NCBI GenBank assembly: GCA_002170005.2
Contig: NHGT02000016.1
Span: forward strand, 1 to 14,474
Length of the DNA: 14,474 bases
DNA from: a bacterium TMED144
GTDB taxonomy: Bacteria > Fidelibacterota > Marinisomatia > Marinisomatales > TCS55
Direction of reading: 5' to 3'
The notes beneath the pieces are model-generated. The model saw nothing but the letters and a program-made list of their open reading frames with translations, was not told the origin of the DNA and did not search any database. How positions within the stretch are numbered: the first letter of the stretch is position 1; every line of letters starts with the position of its first letter. Below are positions 7,935-14,474 of this stretch, in pieces. The translations under genes and the position numbers were made by a program.

Positions 7935-9094
7935 TAATATTTAGCAGTTGAATTCATATGCATTTTAAGTTGATTCATGGAGTCCCCCCCAAATTTTTCT
8001 AATATAGCATCTGCTAATACTATGCACATCATACTTTCCGAAATTATTGATGCTGCTGGGACCGCACACGAATCAGCTCTTTCTTTGAAAGCTTTTTTTG
8101 GCTCTTTAGTTATATAATCTACAGAATTTAAAGGTTTAACCAGTGTTGAAATTGGTTTCATCGAAACCCAAGCTAGTATACGTTGAGCATTGGTCATTCC
8201 ACCCTCTATGCCACCGGCATTATTTGTTGTACGGGTAAATCGATTATTCATGTATTCAATTTCGTCGTGTACTTCGCTTCCAAATTTAGATGACATTTCA
8301 TTTCCCGAGCCAATTTCAACCGCTTTGAATGCGTTTACGCTCATCAAAAGACCTGTTAATCTTGCTTGTATTTTCTTGTACCATTGTGAATGTGAGCCAA
8401 GACCATATGGAAGACCATCAGCTATTAATTCAAAGGTGCCTCCAACAGAATCACCCTGTTTTTTTGCTTCGTCAATAATTGCCATCATTTCTTTTTCTTT
8501 ACTTTTATTAATACACCTAACAGGTGATTTATCCGCCAAATTGCTAATTTGATTTGGAGTCTGATTCGTTTCAACATCTTGAATGTCTTTTATGTTATGA
8601 ATTTGTACCACCCTACTACCAATTTCAATTCCGATATCTTCTAGCATCTTTCTACAGAAAGAGCCTAATGCAACCCTCATCGTGGTTTCTCTGGCACTAG
8701 ATCTTTCTAAAATATTTCTTATGTCATTCATGCCAAATTTTTGCAGGCCTGCGAGGTCAGCGTGCCCTGGTCTTAGCATAGTAATTGGCTTTGAAAGTTT
8801 TTCAGGAATGTTATGGTCCATTACATCTTTCCAGTTTTCCCAATCCTTGTTCTTTATTTGAAGACCGATAGGACCACCAAGTGTTTCGCCATATCTTACT
8901 CCTCCTATAAATTCTGCAAAATCATCTTCGATTTTCATTCTGCCACCTCTACCATGCCCCTTTTGCCTTCTACTAAGATGTTGCTTAACGTAAGTTTCAC
9001 TAATTTTAATATTTGATGGAAGGCCCTCTATAATTCCTAATAGCCCTTTTCCATGGGATTCTCCTGCGGTTAAAAATCTTATTCTTTCTAGCAT
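7934..9094 (-). CDS. aroC: Chorismate synthase
   Basis: Chorismate synthase catalyses the last common step, eliminating phosphate from EPSP to give chorismate, using reduced FMN. The protein has 386 residues. Motifs in order are TAGESHGKGL (9-18, H14), HGRGGRMKIE (47-56), GVRYGETLGGPIGL (65-78), RPGHADLAGLQKF (108-120, H111), ERSSARETTMRVALG (130-144), SVGGTFEL, the FMN-site stretch TTNNAGGIEGGMTNAQ (289-304), and RADSCAVPAASII (339-351) with D341. H14, H111 and D341 are the expected catalytic residues. The gene overlaps the end of aroE by 7 bases and the start of aroK by 1. Unlike most genes here it has a clear ribosome-binding site. A run of seven Gs on the coding strand (7984-7990) encodes part of the conserved FGGDS near the C-terminus. 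Local G+C is much higher than in flanking aroE and aroK. Confidence 0.97.
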   Translation of the reverse strand: MLERIRFLTAGESHGKGLLGIIEGLPSNIKISETYVKQHLSRRQKGHGRGGRMKIEDDFAEFIGGVRYGETLGGPIGLQIKNKDWENWKDVMDHNIPEKLSKPITMLRPGHADLAGLQKFGMNDIRNILERSSARETTMRVALGSFCRKMLEDIGIEIGSRVVQIHNIKDIQDVETNQTPNQISNLADKSPVRCINKSKEKEMMAIIDEAKKQGDSVGGTFELIADGLPYGLGSHSQWYKKIQARLTGLLMSVNAFKAVEIGSGNEMSSKFGSEVHDEIEYMNNRFTRTTNNAGGIEGGMTNAQRILAWVSMKPISTLVKPLNSVDYITKEPKKAFKERADSCAVPAASIISESMMCIVLADAILEKFGGDSMNQLKMHMNSTAKY

Positions 9095-9876
9095 ATTTTC
9101 TCCATAATATTTTTTTTTATATCATTAAAATTGATTTGATGTAATAATTTTTTCCCTAACCAAATCTCGTTTGATAAAATTGCTTGATAAATCAACATAT
9201 CTATACCATTTAAAGTTTTCGCTCCAATTTCTTGTGCCTCTTTTAAGAATTTTGTTTTAATTGGATTATAAATAACATCATAAAATATTTGGTCTTTTGA
9301 GGTAATAAACTTTATTATTGGAGATTCGATAACGTTGGGCCACATACCTAAAGAAGTGCAATTTATGATAATATCATAATTCTTCGTATTATATGTTTTG
9401 ATTTTAAATCTTATCCAATTTTCCAATGAAATTCTATTTTCATGTGTTCTATTATAAATTGAAATGGATTTGCAACGAAGTTCAATAAGTGCATATGCAA
9501 TAGATTTTGCAGTTGCACCTGCACCAATGATAGCACACTTTTTTTGACTTACATCGATATTATTTTTTTTAAGCGAAAGAACAAAGCCCTTCCAATCTGT
9601 ATTATACCCCTTATCTTTAAAAATACAATTTACTGAACCTATATTTTCGCACGAATTTTCAAATTCATTAATATGATTGAATATTGTCTTTTTGTATGGA
9701 ATTGTAACATTGTATCCATAGTATCTATTTCTGTTTACAAAACTTTCTAAATCTTCTTTTTTCAATTCCTGCAATTCATAAGAATGATCGAGTTCGAGTT
9801 GATAAAAAATTGAACTATGTAATAATGGACTAATCGAGTGAGATACTGGGTATCCTATTAACGCAAACTTTTTCAT
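9088..9876 (-). CDS. aroE: Shikimate dehydrogenase (NADP)
   Basis: This enzyme catalyses step 4, reducing 3-dehydroshikimate to shikimate with NADPH. The 262-residue length is near the family norm. The shikimate-binding half has GYPVSHSISPLLH (8-20) with the substrate serines, and NVTIPYKK (56-63) with catalytic K62. GSVNCIF (80-86) has cysteine where threonine is usual (VNT). GYNTDWKGF (91-99) carries the catalytic D94. The dinucleotide half has GAGATAKSIAYAL (118-130) in place of the common GAGGAAR form, and an NRT motif at 142-144 with R148 nearby, a pattern linked to NADPH preference. NGIDMLIYQA (223-232) is the closing substrate motif. The ATG overlaps the aroA stop as ATGA, and the stop overlaps aroC by 7 bases. 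A nine-A run on the coding strand (9110-9118) lies near the C-terminus. Confidence 0.95.
   Translation of the reverse strand: MKKFALIGYPVSHSISPLLHSSIFYQLELDHSYELQELKKEDLESFVNRNRYYGYNVTIPYKKTIFNHINEFENSCENIGSVNCIFKDKGYNTDWKGFVLSLKKNNIDVSQKKCAIIGAGATAKSIAYALIELRCKSISIYNRTHENRISLENWIRFKIKTYNTKNYDIIINCTSLGMWPNVIESPIIKFITSKDQIFYDVIYNPIKTKFLKEAQEIGAKTLNGIDMLIYQAILSNEIWLGKKLLHQINFNDIKKNIMEKIC
9100..9103 (-). promoter_or_regulatory. Ribosome-binding site of aroC
   Basis: On the minus strand GGAG sits five bases upstream of the aroC ATG, inside the last codons of aroE. It is the clearest Shine-Dalgarno sequence in the aro string and may give aroC translation initiation partly independent of aroE. Confidence 0.6.
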
Positions 9877-11117
9877 TGCATCAACGAATTCATATCTTTA
9901 ATAAAATTTGGATAGGATACTTTTATACAATTTGTATTATCTAAATTATATGTACCATTTAATGATTTATTGAGGATCGTAAATGCCATGGCTATTCGAT
10001 GATCATTGAATGTATGAATTTTTCTCGGCTCTAGATTGCTTGGCCCCTCAATAATAAAGCCGTCTTCAAGCTCTTCTACTTTAGCATTCATTCTTTTTAG
10101 ATTGTGACAAATTGCTTTTATTCTATCACATTCTTTATATCGCAACTCCTTTGCACCTCTTACAATTGAAATTCCTTTTGCTTTTGTTGCCAGTATTGCC
10201 AATAAGGGGATTTCGTCTATCATTGACGGTATTTTTTCTTCATCAATTTTAAATGGCTTAATAATGGAATAGTTAATGGTCAAATTACCGACTTTCTCTC
10301 CATGTATAATATTTCCAGTGATACTAGAAATATCTGCTCCATATTTTTTTAGTATTTTAACAAACCCTAATCGTGTTTCGTTTAGGAGCATATTTTTAAA
10401 ATAAAGCTTAGAATTAGGCATTAATAATGCTGCAGTTATAAAAAAAGAAGCACTAGATATATCACTTGGAATTTTAATATTAAAAGCATTTAACTTTTGA
10501 AAAGGCATAATCTCAATTCGGTTCTTTTTTGTATATATTTTAGCTCCTAAACTTTTTAGAAAGAGCTCGGAATGATTCCTTGATAAATATGGTTCTGTAA
10601 AAGCTGTTTTGGTATTTGCAGTAAGGGCAGCAATAAGAATGCATGATTTTAATTGAGCACTTGATATTTGACTTTGATAATCAATTCCGTGCAGAGTGTT
10701 TGTTTTAATTTTGATTGGCAAAAAATTATCATTACTATCTATAATGGACCCCATTTCTGTAAGTGGCTTTATTATTCGATGCATAGGTCGCTTGGATAAT
10801 GACTTGTCGCCAATAAGTGTAGCATTAATTTTTTTATTAGCTAACAATCCAGCAAGAAGTCTTGCTGTTGTTCCTGAATTTCCACAATGTAGAGCTTTAT
10901 TGGGTTTAGAAAATTCATCTCCATTTACAGTAGTATAATTTCTATTTTCAACAATCTTTACATTACAATCTTTTAAACAAGATATTGTGGATTTAACATC
11001 TTCCCCATCTGAAAGATTGAATAATTTAGATGTACCACTTGTCAATGCACCGAAAATTAGAGATCTGTGAGATATTGACTTATCTCCTGGCAATGTTATT
11101 TCGCCATCAATTTTCAT
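9873..11117 (-). CDS. aroA: EPSP synthase, class II-like
   Basis: This enzyme (3-phosphoshikimate 1-carboxyvinyltransferase) catalyses step 6, joining phosphoenolpyruvate to shikimate-3-phosphate. The 414-residue length is normal. PGDKSISHRSL (10-20, K13/S14) opens the active site. CGNSGTTARLLAG (78-90) is the PEP loop, with leucine where class I enzymes have proline after the arginine. Other landmarks are GDKSLSKRPM (103-112), SAQLK (153-157), RNHSE (180-184), NETR (246-249), the catalytic aspartate D301 in IDEIP, RYKECDR (326-332, usually KESDR) and NDHRIAMAF (371-379). The four short motifs GDKS, SAQxK, RxHxE and NxTR are those used to define class II enzymes. By motif match this is class II-like; no kinetic property can be inferred safely. 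The gene overlaps the DAHP synthase gene by 11 bases and aroE by 4. Confidence 0.96.
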   Translation of the reverse strand: MKIDGEITLPGDKSISHRSLIFGALTSGTSKLFNLSDGEDVKSTISCLKDCNVKIVENRNYTTVNGDEFSKPNKALHCGNSGTTARLLAGLLANKKINATLIGDKSLSKRPMHRIIKPLTEMGSIIDSNDNFLPIKIKTNTLHGIDYQSQISSAQLKSCILIAALTANTKTAFTEPYLSRNHSELFLKSLGAKIYTKKNRIEIMPFQKLNAFNIKIPSDISSASFFITAALLMPNSKLYFKNMLLNETRLGFVKILKKYGADISSITGNIIHGEKVGNLTINYSIIKPFKIDEEKIPSMIDEIPLLAILATKAKGISIVRGAKELRYKECDRIKAICHNLKRMNAKVEELEDGFIIEGPSNLEPRKIHTFNDHRIAMAFTILNKSLNGTYNLDNTNCIKVSYPNFIKDMNSLMQ

Positions 11118-12453
11118 TTATAAGCTCATCGGCAATTAAAAAAGCCATTTCTATTGATTGACTTGCGTTTAATCTCGGATCACAATGAGTATGATATCTT
11201 AGACTAAGATTAGTTTCAGTAATATTATCAATGCCACCTGTACACTCAGTAACATTCTGACCTGTCATTTCAAGGTGAATTCCTCCTGCAATAGAGCCTT
11301 CGCTCTTATGAATTCTAAAATTTTTCTTAACTTCATTTAGAATATTTTCAAATGATCTGGTCTTAATACCGTCATTGCTTTTAGTTGTATTTCCATGCAT
11401 TGGATCACATGACCACAAAACATTCTTTCCCTCCTGATTAACCCTTTTAATTAAATCAGGAAGGTATTTTTCAATTAATTTATTTCCGTATCGCGCTATT
11501 AAAATAATTTTTCCACTTTCATTGGAAGGGTTTAGTATATCTATTATTTCTAAAAGTTCATCAATATCGGTATTAAAACTACATTTAATCCCGATTGGAT
11601 TTGTCAATCCCCTGCAAAATTCAACGTGTGCACTTTCTTTAAATCTTGTTCTATCCCCTATCCAAATCATGTGTGCTGATGTAGCATATATTTCTTTACT
11701 ATCTTGGCTTGTTCTTAGCAATGATTCTTCATATGGCAGTAAGAGGCCTTCATGCGATGTATAGAAACTGATTTCTTTTAATTGAGGAGTGTTATCGCTA
11801 TTAATGCCTAAGGCATTCATAAACTCTAATGATTCTTTAATTTTTATCGCCACGTTTTTATAGCGTTGGCTAGATGCTTTGTTATTGATAAAGCCCATAT
11901 TCCATTTATTTACATTTTTTAAATCAGCAAGCCCCCCACTAGAATAAGCTCTCAGCAAGTTTAGAGTGGATGCAGCTTGCGAGTAAGCTTTTAACATTCT
12001 GGATGGATCTGGCTTTCTTTTGTTAAAATCAAACTCAACATCATTAATGATATCTCCTTTATAGCTCTCTAGCTGTTGGTTAAATTTAATTTCATTTTTA
12101 TTTGACCTTGGCTTTGCAAATTGGCCAGCAATTCGACCTATTTTAGTAACAGGCAGATTAATCGCTGAAGTAAGAATTATTCCCATTTGAAGAATTATTT
12201 GAAAGGTACTTTTGATATTATCTGCATTAAATTCTGTGAAACTTTCAGCGCAATCACCTGCTTGAAGAATAAATCCTTTGCCTGATGATGCGCTAGTTAA
12301 ATCCTTTTTTAGCTGTTCTACTTCACCAGGAAAAATGAGTGGAGGAAAACTAGATATTTGAGCTTTTACTTCATCAAGCAATTTTTTATTATTGTATTCA
12401 GGTAGATGTTTAGCCTCAAAACTTTCCCAACTATTAAACTTCCACTTTTTCAT
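11107..12453 (-). CDS. Type II 3-deoxy-7-phosphoheptulonate (DAHP) synthase
   Basis: This is the first step of the shikimate pathway: phosphoenolpyruvate plus erythrose-4-phosphate give DAHP. The 448 residues belong to the plant/mycobacterial type II family, not the AroF/G/H type I family. Visible motifs are the W...SWESFEAKHLPEY start, FPPLIFPGE (36-44), LQAGDCAESF (63-72), TKIGRIAGQFAKPRS (103-117), a long insertion region at about 170-250, HMIWIGDRTR (261-270), CDPMHGNT (349-356), HLEMTGQNVTEC (393-404) and YHTHCDPRLN (420-429). By analogy with the mycobacterial enzyme, the metal ligands are C68, H353, E395 and D425, with R107 binding phosphate. It starts 2 bases after trpA and overlaps aroA by 11 bases. 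Type II enzymes are often feedback-inhibited by aromatic amino acids; which one applies here cannot be read from the sequence. Symbols used for such genes vary (aroF, aroG, aroH), so none is given. Confidence 0.96.
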   Translation of the reverse strand: MKKWKFNSWESFEAKHLPEYNNKKLLDEVKAQISSFPPLIFPGEVEQLKKDLTSASSGKGFILQAGDCAESFTEFNADNIKSTFQIILQMGIILTSAINLPVTKIGRIAGQFAKPRSNKNEIKFNQQLESYKGDIINDVEFDFNKRKPDPSRMLKAYSQAASTLNLLRAYSSGGLADLKNVNKWNMGFINNKASSQRYKNVAIKIKESLEFMNALGINSDNTPQLKEISFYTSHEGLLLPYEESLLRTSQDSKEIYATSAHMIWIGDRTRFKESAHVEFCRGLTNPIGIKCSFNTDIDELLEIIDILNPSNESGKIILIARYGNKLIEKYLPDLIKRVNQEGKNVLWSCDPMHGNTTKSNDGIKTRSFENILNEVKKNFRIHKSEGSIAGGIHLEMTGQNVTECTGGIDNITETNLSLRYHTHCDPRLNASQSIEMAFLIADELINEN

Positions 12454-12455
12454 AT

Positions 12456-13226
12456 TTAGCTACTTTTAGAAAGTGAATTAATAATTTCGTTAGCTTTTAA
12501 AACATAATCTTCATCAGCATTAATATGATTTAAAATATGTGACCCAACAACAGCCCCATTTGAATATTTGTTGAACCATTTAACATCATCATTAGATTTA
12601 ATTCCAAAGCCTACAATAAATGGACATGAGCTATTAGCTCTTACCCGATCTAAATATTTTATTAGTTCTTTTTTTGAGCCCAAGTCGTTTCCAGTAATTC
12701 CAAGGATGCTCACAGCGTATATTAAATCATTTGATAAATTAGAAATTTCCTCAATTCTTTTATTGGACGTATTCGGTGCGACTAGCAAAATTGGAGAAAT
12801 CCCTAATTCTTTAGCTTTGTTGCAAAATTCTTTTCCTTCATCATATGGCAGATCTGGTAAAATGATTCCATCAATTTCGTTCACAGCGCAATCGGCTAAG
12901 AACCTATCTATTCCTCTTTTTAAAATTGGATTATAATAACCCATCAACGAGATTGGGATATTAGTCTTTTTTCTAATTGATTTTACTTGTTGAAAAATAA
13001 TATCAAGTGTAATACCATTGCTTAAGGCTTTTTCACTTGCTTTTTGTATTACGGGTCCATCTGCCTGTGGATCTGAAAAAGGTATTCCAATTTCAATCAT
13101 GTCCGCTCCAGATTCTACAGCTGTCAAAACAAGTTTTTCCGTGCTGTTGATTTCAGGATAGCCTGCAGTAAGAAAAACTATGAGTTTGTCTTTGTCATTT
13201 TTAAATAAATTTTTTATTCGATTCAT
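12456..13226 (-). CDS. trpA: Tryptophan synthase alpha subunit
   Basis: The alpha subunit cleaves indole-3-glycerol phosphate and channels indole to the beta subunit. The 256-residue TIM barrel is of ordinary length. FLTAGYPEINST (18-29) and ADMIEIGIPFSDPQADGPVIQ (41-61) carry the catalytic pair E45 and D56. MGYYNPILKRG (95-105), DGIILPDLPYDE (119-130), the phosphate and loop-6 region YAVSILGITG (170-179), and PFIVGFGIKS (202-211) with AVVGSHIL (225-232) complete the family pattern. The start ATG and the trpB stop form an ATGA overlap, the usual arrangement for these partner subunits. The first aro gene starts 2 bases downstream, placing tryptophan synthase and the shikimate pathway in one transcription unit. 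No separate promoter or Shine-Dalgarno sequence is visible between trpA and the DAHP synthase gene. Confidence 0.97.
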   Translation of the reverse strand: MNRIKNLFKNDKDKLIVFLTAGYPEINSTEKLVLTAVESGADMIEIGIPFSDPQADGPVIQKASEKALSNGITLDIIFQQVKSIRKKTNIPISLMGYYNPILKRGIDRFLADCAVNEIDGIILPDLPYDEGKEFCNKAKELGISPILLVAPNTSNKRIEEISNLSNDLIYAVSILGITGNDLGSKKELIKYLDRVRANSSCPFIVGFGIKSNDDVKWFNKYSNGAVVGSHILNHINADEDYVLKANEIINSLSKSS

Positions 13227-14425
13227 AGGTGTATGCCTAATTCCTTAGCAACTGTATTTATATCTTTATCACCTCTTCCCGAAAGGTTCAGAATGATATC
13301 CTCATTTTTAACTTTTTTCAGTTTTTTAATATATGCTATAGCATGAGCAGTTTCTAAAGCAGGAATAATGCCTTCCATTTTTGACATCCATGAAAACGCA
13401 TCAAGAGCTTCATCGTCAGTTGCACTTACATACTCAACTCTATTAATTTTTTTAAGATAGCAATGCTCTGGACCTATTCCAGGATAATCGAGACCTGCTG
13501 AAACCGAATGGGGAAGATTAATTTGCCCATCGCCATTTTGTAAAATTAATGAGGCTGCTCCATGCAAGACTCCAAACTCACCTTTTGTTACTGTAGCAGC
13601 ATGTTGCTCAGTGTTCAAACCTTTTCCAGCTGCCTCAACTCCAATTATTCTAACATTATCTTCAATAAAAGGATAGAATAATCCTAATGCATTAGATCCT
13701 CCGCCAATACATGCTACTAATCTATCTGGTAGAGATTTTCCTGTTTTTTCTTTGAATTGTTTTTTTGTCTCTATTCCAATAATTGATTGGAAATCTCTAA
13801 CGATCATTGGATAAGGATGGGGCCCTACAGATGAACCAATTATATAAAAAGTATTTTCTACGTTTGTGACCCAATCTCGAATTGCTTCATTGGTGGCATC
13901 TTTTAAAGTTTTACTTCCTGAATGGACTGGAATAATTTCTGCTCCCATTAAATTCATTTTGAAGACATTCAGTTTTTGCCGTTCAATATCTTCAGCTCCC
14001 ATGTATACTTTGCAACTAAGACCAAACTTAGCAGCAGCTGCTGCTGTAGCGACTCCGTGCTGACCTGCCCCTGTTTCAGCTATAATTCTTTTTTTACCCA
14101 TTCTATTAGCTAAGAGCACTTGTCCTAAAGCATTGTTAATTTTATGAGCCCCTGTGTGATTAAGATCTTCCCGCTTTAGCCAAATATTCGTATTTAATGT
14201 TTCGGAAATTTTCTTAGCAAAATATAGAGGAGTTTCCCTTCCAGAATATTCTTTTAATAAAGTGCTTAGTTCTTTTTGGAAAAGATCATCTTTTTTAGAT
14301 ATTAAATATTTTTTTTCTAGCTCATGAAGCGCAGGAATTAAAGTCTCTGGTACGAATTTTCCCCCATACTCTTCAAAATGACCTTTAGAGTCAGGTAAAT
14401 TGTAGTTAGTTAGATAATTTTGCAA
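13223..14425 (-). CDS. trpB: Tryptophan synthase beta subunit
   Basis: This PLP enzyme condenses indole with serine to make tryptophan, in complex with TrpA. From the chosen start it has 400 residues, the usual size. YNLPDSKGHFEEYGGKFVPETL opens the protein a few residues in. HTGAHKINNALGQ carries the PLP lysine K95. AETGAGQHGVATA holds the catalytic glutamate E117. GGGSNALG (242-249) binds the PLP phosphate, and SGRGDKD lies near the end. I chose TTG at 14425-14423 because ACGGAG lies seven bases upstream and because relatives begin close to the YNLPD motif. The longer alternative, ATG at 14473, adds 16 lysine-rich residues with no family counterpart and lies at the window edge, so its upstream signal cannot be judged. 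The stop overlaps trpA as ATGA. The GAGQHG motif and the trpA neighbour point to the conventional TrpB1 type, not TrpB2. Confidence 0.96.
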   Translation of the reverse strand: MQNYLTNYNLPDSKGHFEEYGGKFVPETLIPALHELEKKYLISKKDDLFQKELSTLLKEYSGRETPLYFAKKISETLNTNIWLKREDLNHTGAHKINNALGQVLLANRMGKKRIIAETGAGQHGVATAAAAAKFGLSCKVYMGAEDIERQKLNVFKMNLMGAEIIPVHSGSKTLKDATNEAIRDWVTNVENTFYIIGSSVGPHPYPMIVRDFQSIIGIETKKQFKEKTGKSLPDRLVACIGGGSNALGLFYPFIEDNVRIIGVEAAGKGLNTEQHAATVTKGEFGVLHGAASLILQNGDGQINLPHSVSAGLDYPGIGPEHCYLKKINRVEYVSATDDEALDAFSWMSKMEGIIPALETAHAIAYIKKLKKVKNEDIILNLSGRGDKDINTVAKELGIHL

Positions 14426-14474
14426 AATCAAACTCCGTTTCTTTAGTATTTTTAATTTTTTGAAAAAACTCATC
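14406..14474 (-). CDS. Possible C-terminal end of an upstream gene overlapping trpB
   Basis: On the minus strand a second frame is open from the right edge to a TAA at 14408-14406, reading DEFFQKIKNTK and ending FAKLSN. If real it would overlap the TTG-started trpB by 20 bases, in keeping with the overlaps elsewhere in the string. TrpF or TrpC would be natural neighbours upstream of trpB, but 22 residues without a diagnostic motif cannot show which. The competing reading is that trpB starts at ATG 14473 and an upstream gene ends in the ATGA there (TGA 14472-14470). Confidence 0.3.
   Translation of the reverse strand, partial: DEFFQKIKNTKETEFDFAKLSN
14433..14438 (-). promoter_or_regulatory. 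Candidate ribosome-binding site of trpB
   Basis: ACGGAG on the minus strand sits seven bases upstream of TTG 14425. This is standard Shine-Dalgarno spacing and is the main reason for preferring that start for trpB. A second TTG at 14431 is only one base from it, too close to be served by it. Confidence 0.5.

Noticed and set aside
8190..8552. A 120-codon plus-strand open frame opposite aroC
   Set aside because: It lies wholly within the well-supported aroC gene, has no recognisable motif or ribosome-binding site, and its length is expected from the codon use of the opposite strand.
12568..12936. A 122-codon plus-strand open frame opposite trpA
   Set aside because: It is antisense to a clear trpA with intact catalytic residues, and the translated sequence shows no family pattern.
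1..14474. tRNA or rRNA genes, CRISPR arrays, insertion sequences, phage genes, riboswitches
   Set aside because: Coding sequence covers essentially the whole window, and I saw no repeat arrays, transposase motifs or structured leaders. The longest gap between genes is 13 bases.

Overview
This is a densely packed, AT-rich bacterial chromosome segment. It holds core metabolism, and the longest gap between genes is 13 bases. I see no mobile element, tRNA, rRNA, CRISPR array or prophage. The base composition, a TTG-started carA, few recognisable Shine-Dalgarno sequences, a type II DAHP synthase and a CHASE2-type adenylate cyclase suggest a free-living bacterium, perhaps a streamlined marine lineage such as Marinimicrobia/SAR406. 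That placement is a guess from gene content and style, not a measurement.

Left part, plus strand (1-5945): the 3' portion of a membrane-bound class III adenylate cyclase with an extracytoplasmic CHASE2 sensor. It is followed after 13 bases by carA and carB, the two subunits of carbamoyl-phosphate synthase, which overlap by 8 bases. Carbamoyl phosphate feeds pyrimidine and arginine synthesis.

Right part, minus strand (14474 down to 5936): one tightly coupled gene string, in transcription order trpB - trpA - type II DAHP synthase - aroA - aroE - aroC - aroK - aroB - aroQ. Every junction is either an overlap of 1 to 11 bases or a 2-base gap. The string encodes all seven steps from erythrose-4-phosphate plus phosphoenolpyruvate to chorismate, together with the two subunits of tryptophan synthase. 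The promoter must lie beyond the right edge. A short open frame at that edge probably belongs to the C-terminus of another upstream gene overlapping trpB.

The two blocks converge tail to tail at 5936-5945, where the stop ends of carB and aroQ overlap by 10 bases inside a 9-bp inverted repeat that may act as a weak terminator. The window does not show an obviously new system. The points most worth a second look are the complete single-string shikimate pathway, a perfect 22-bp palindrome followed by a T-run inside aroB, the likely TTG start of trpB, and the strong contrast in base composition between neighbouring aro genes.
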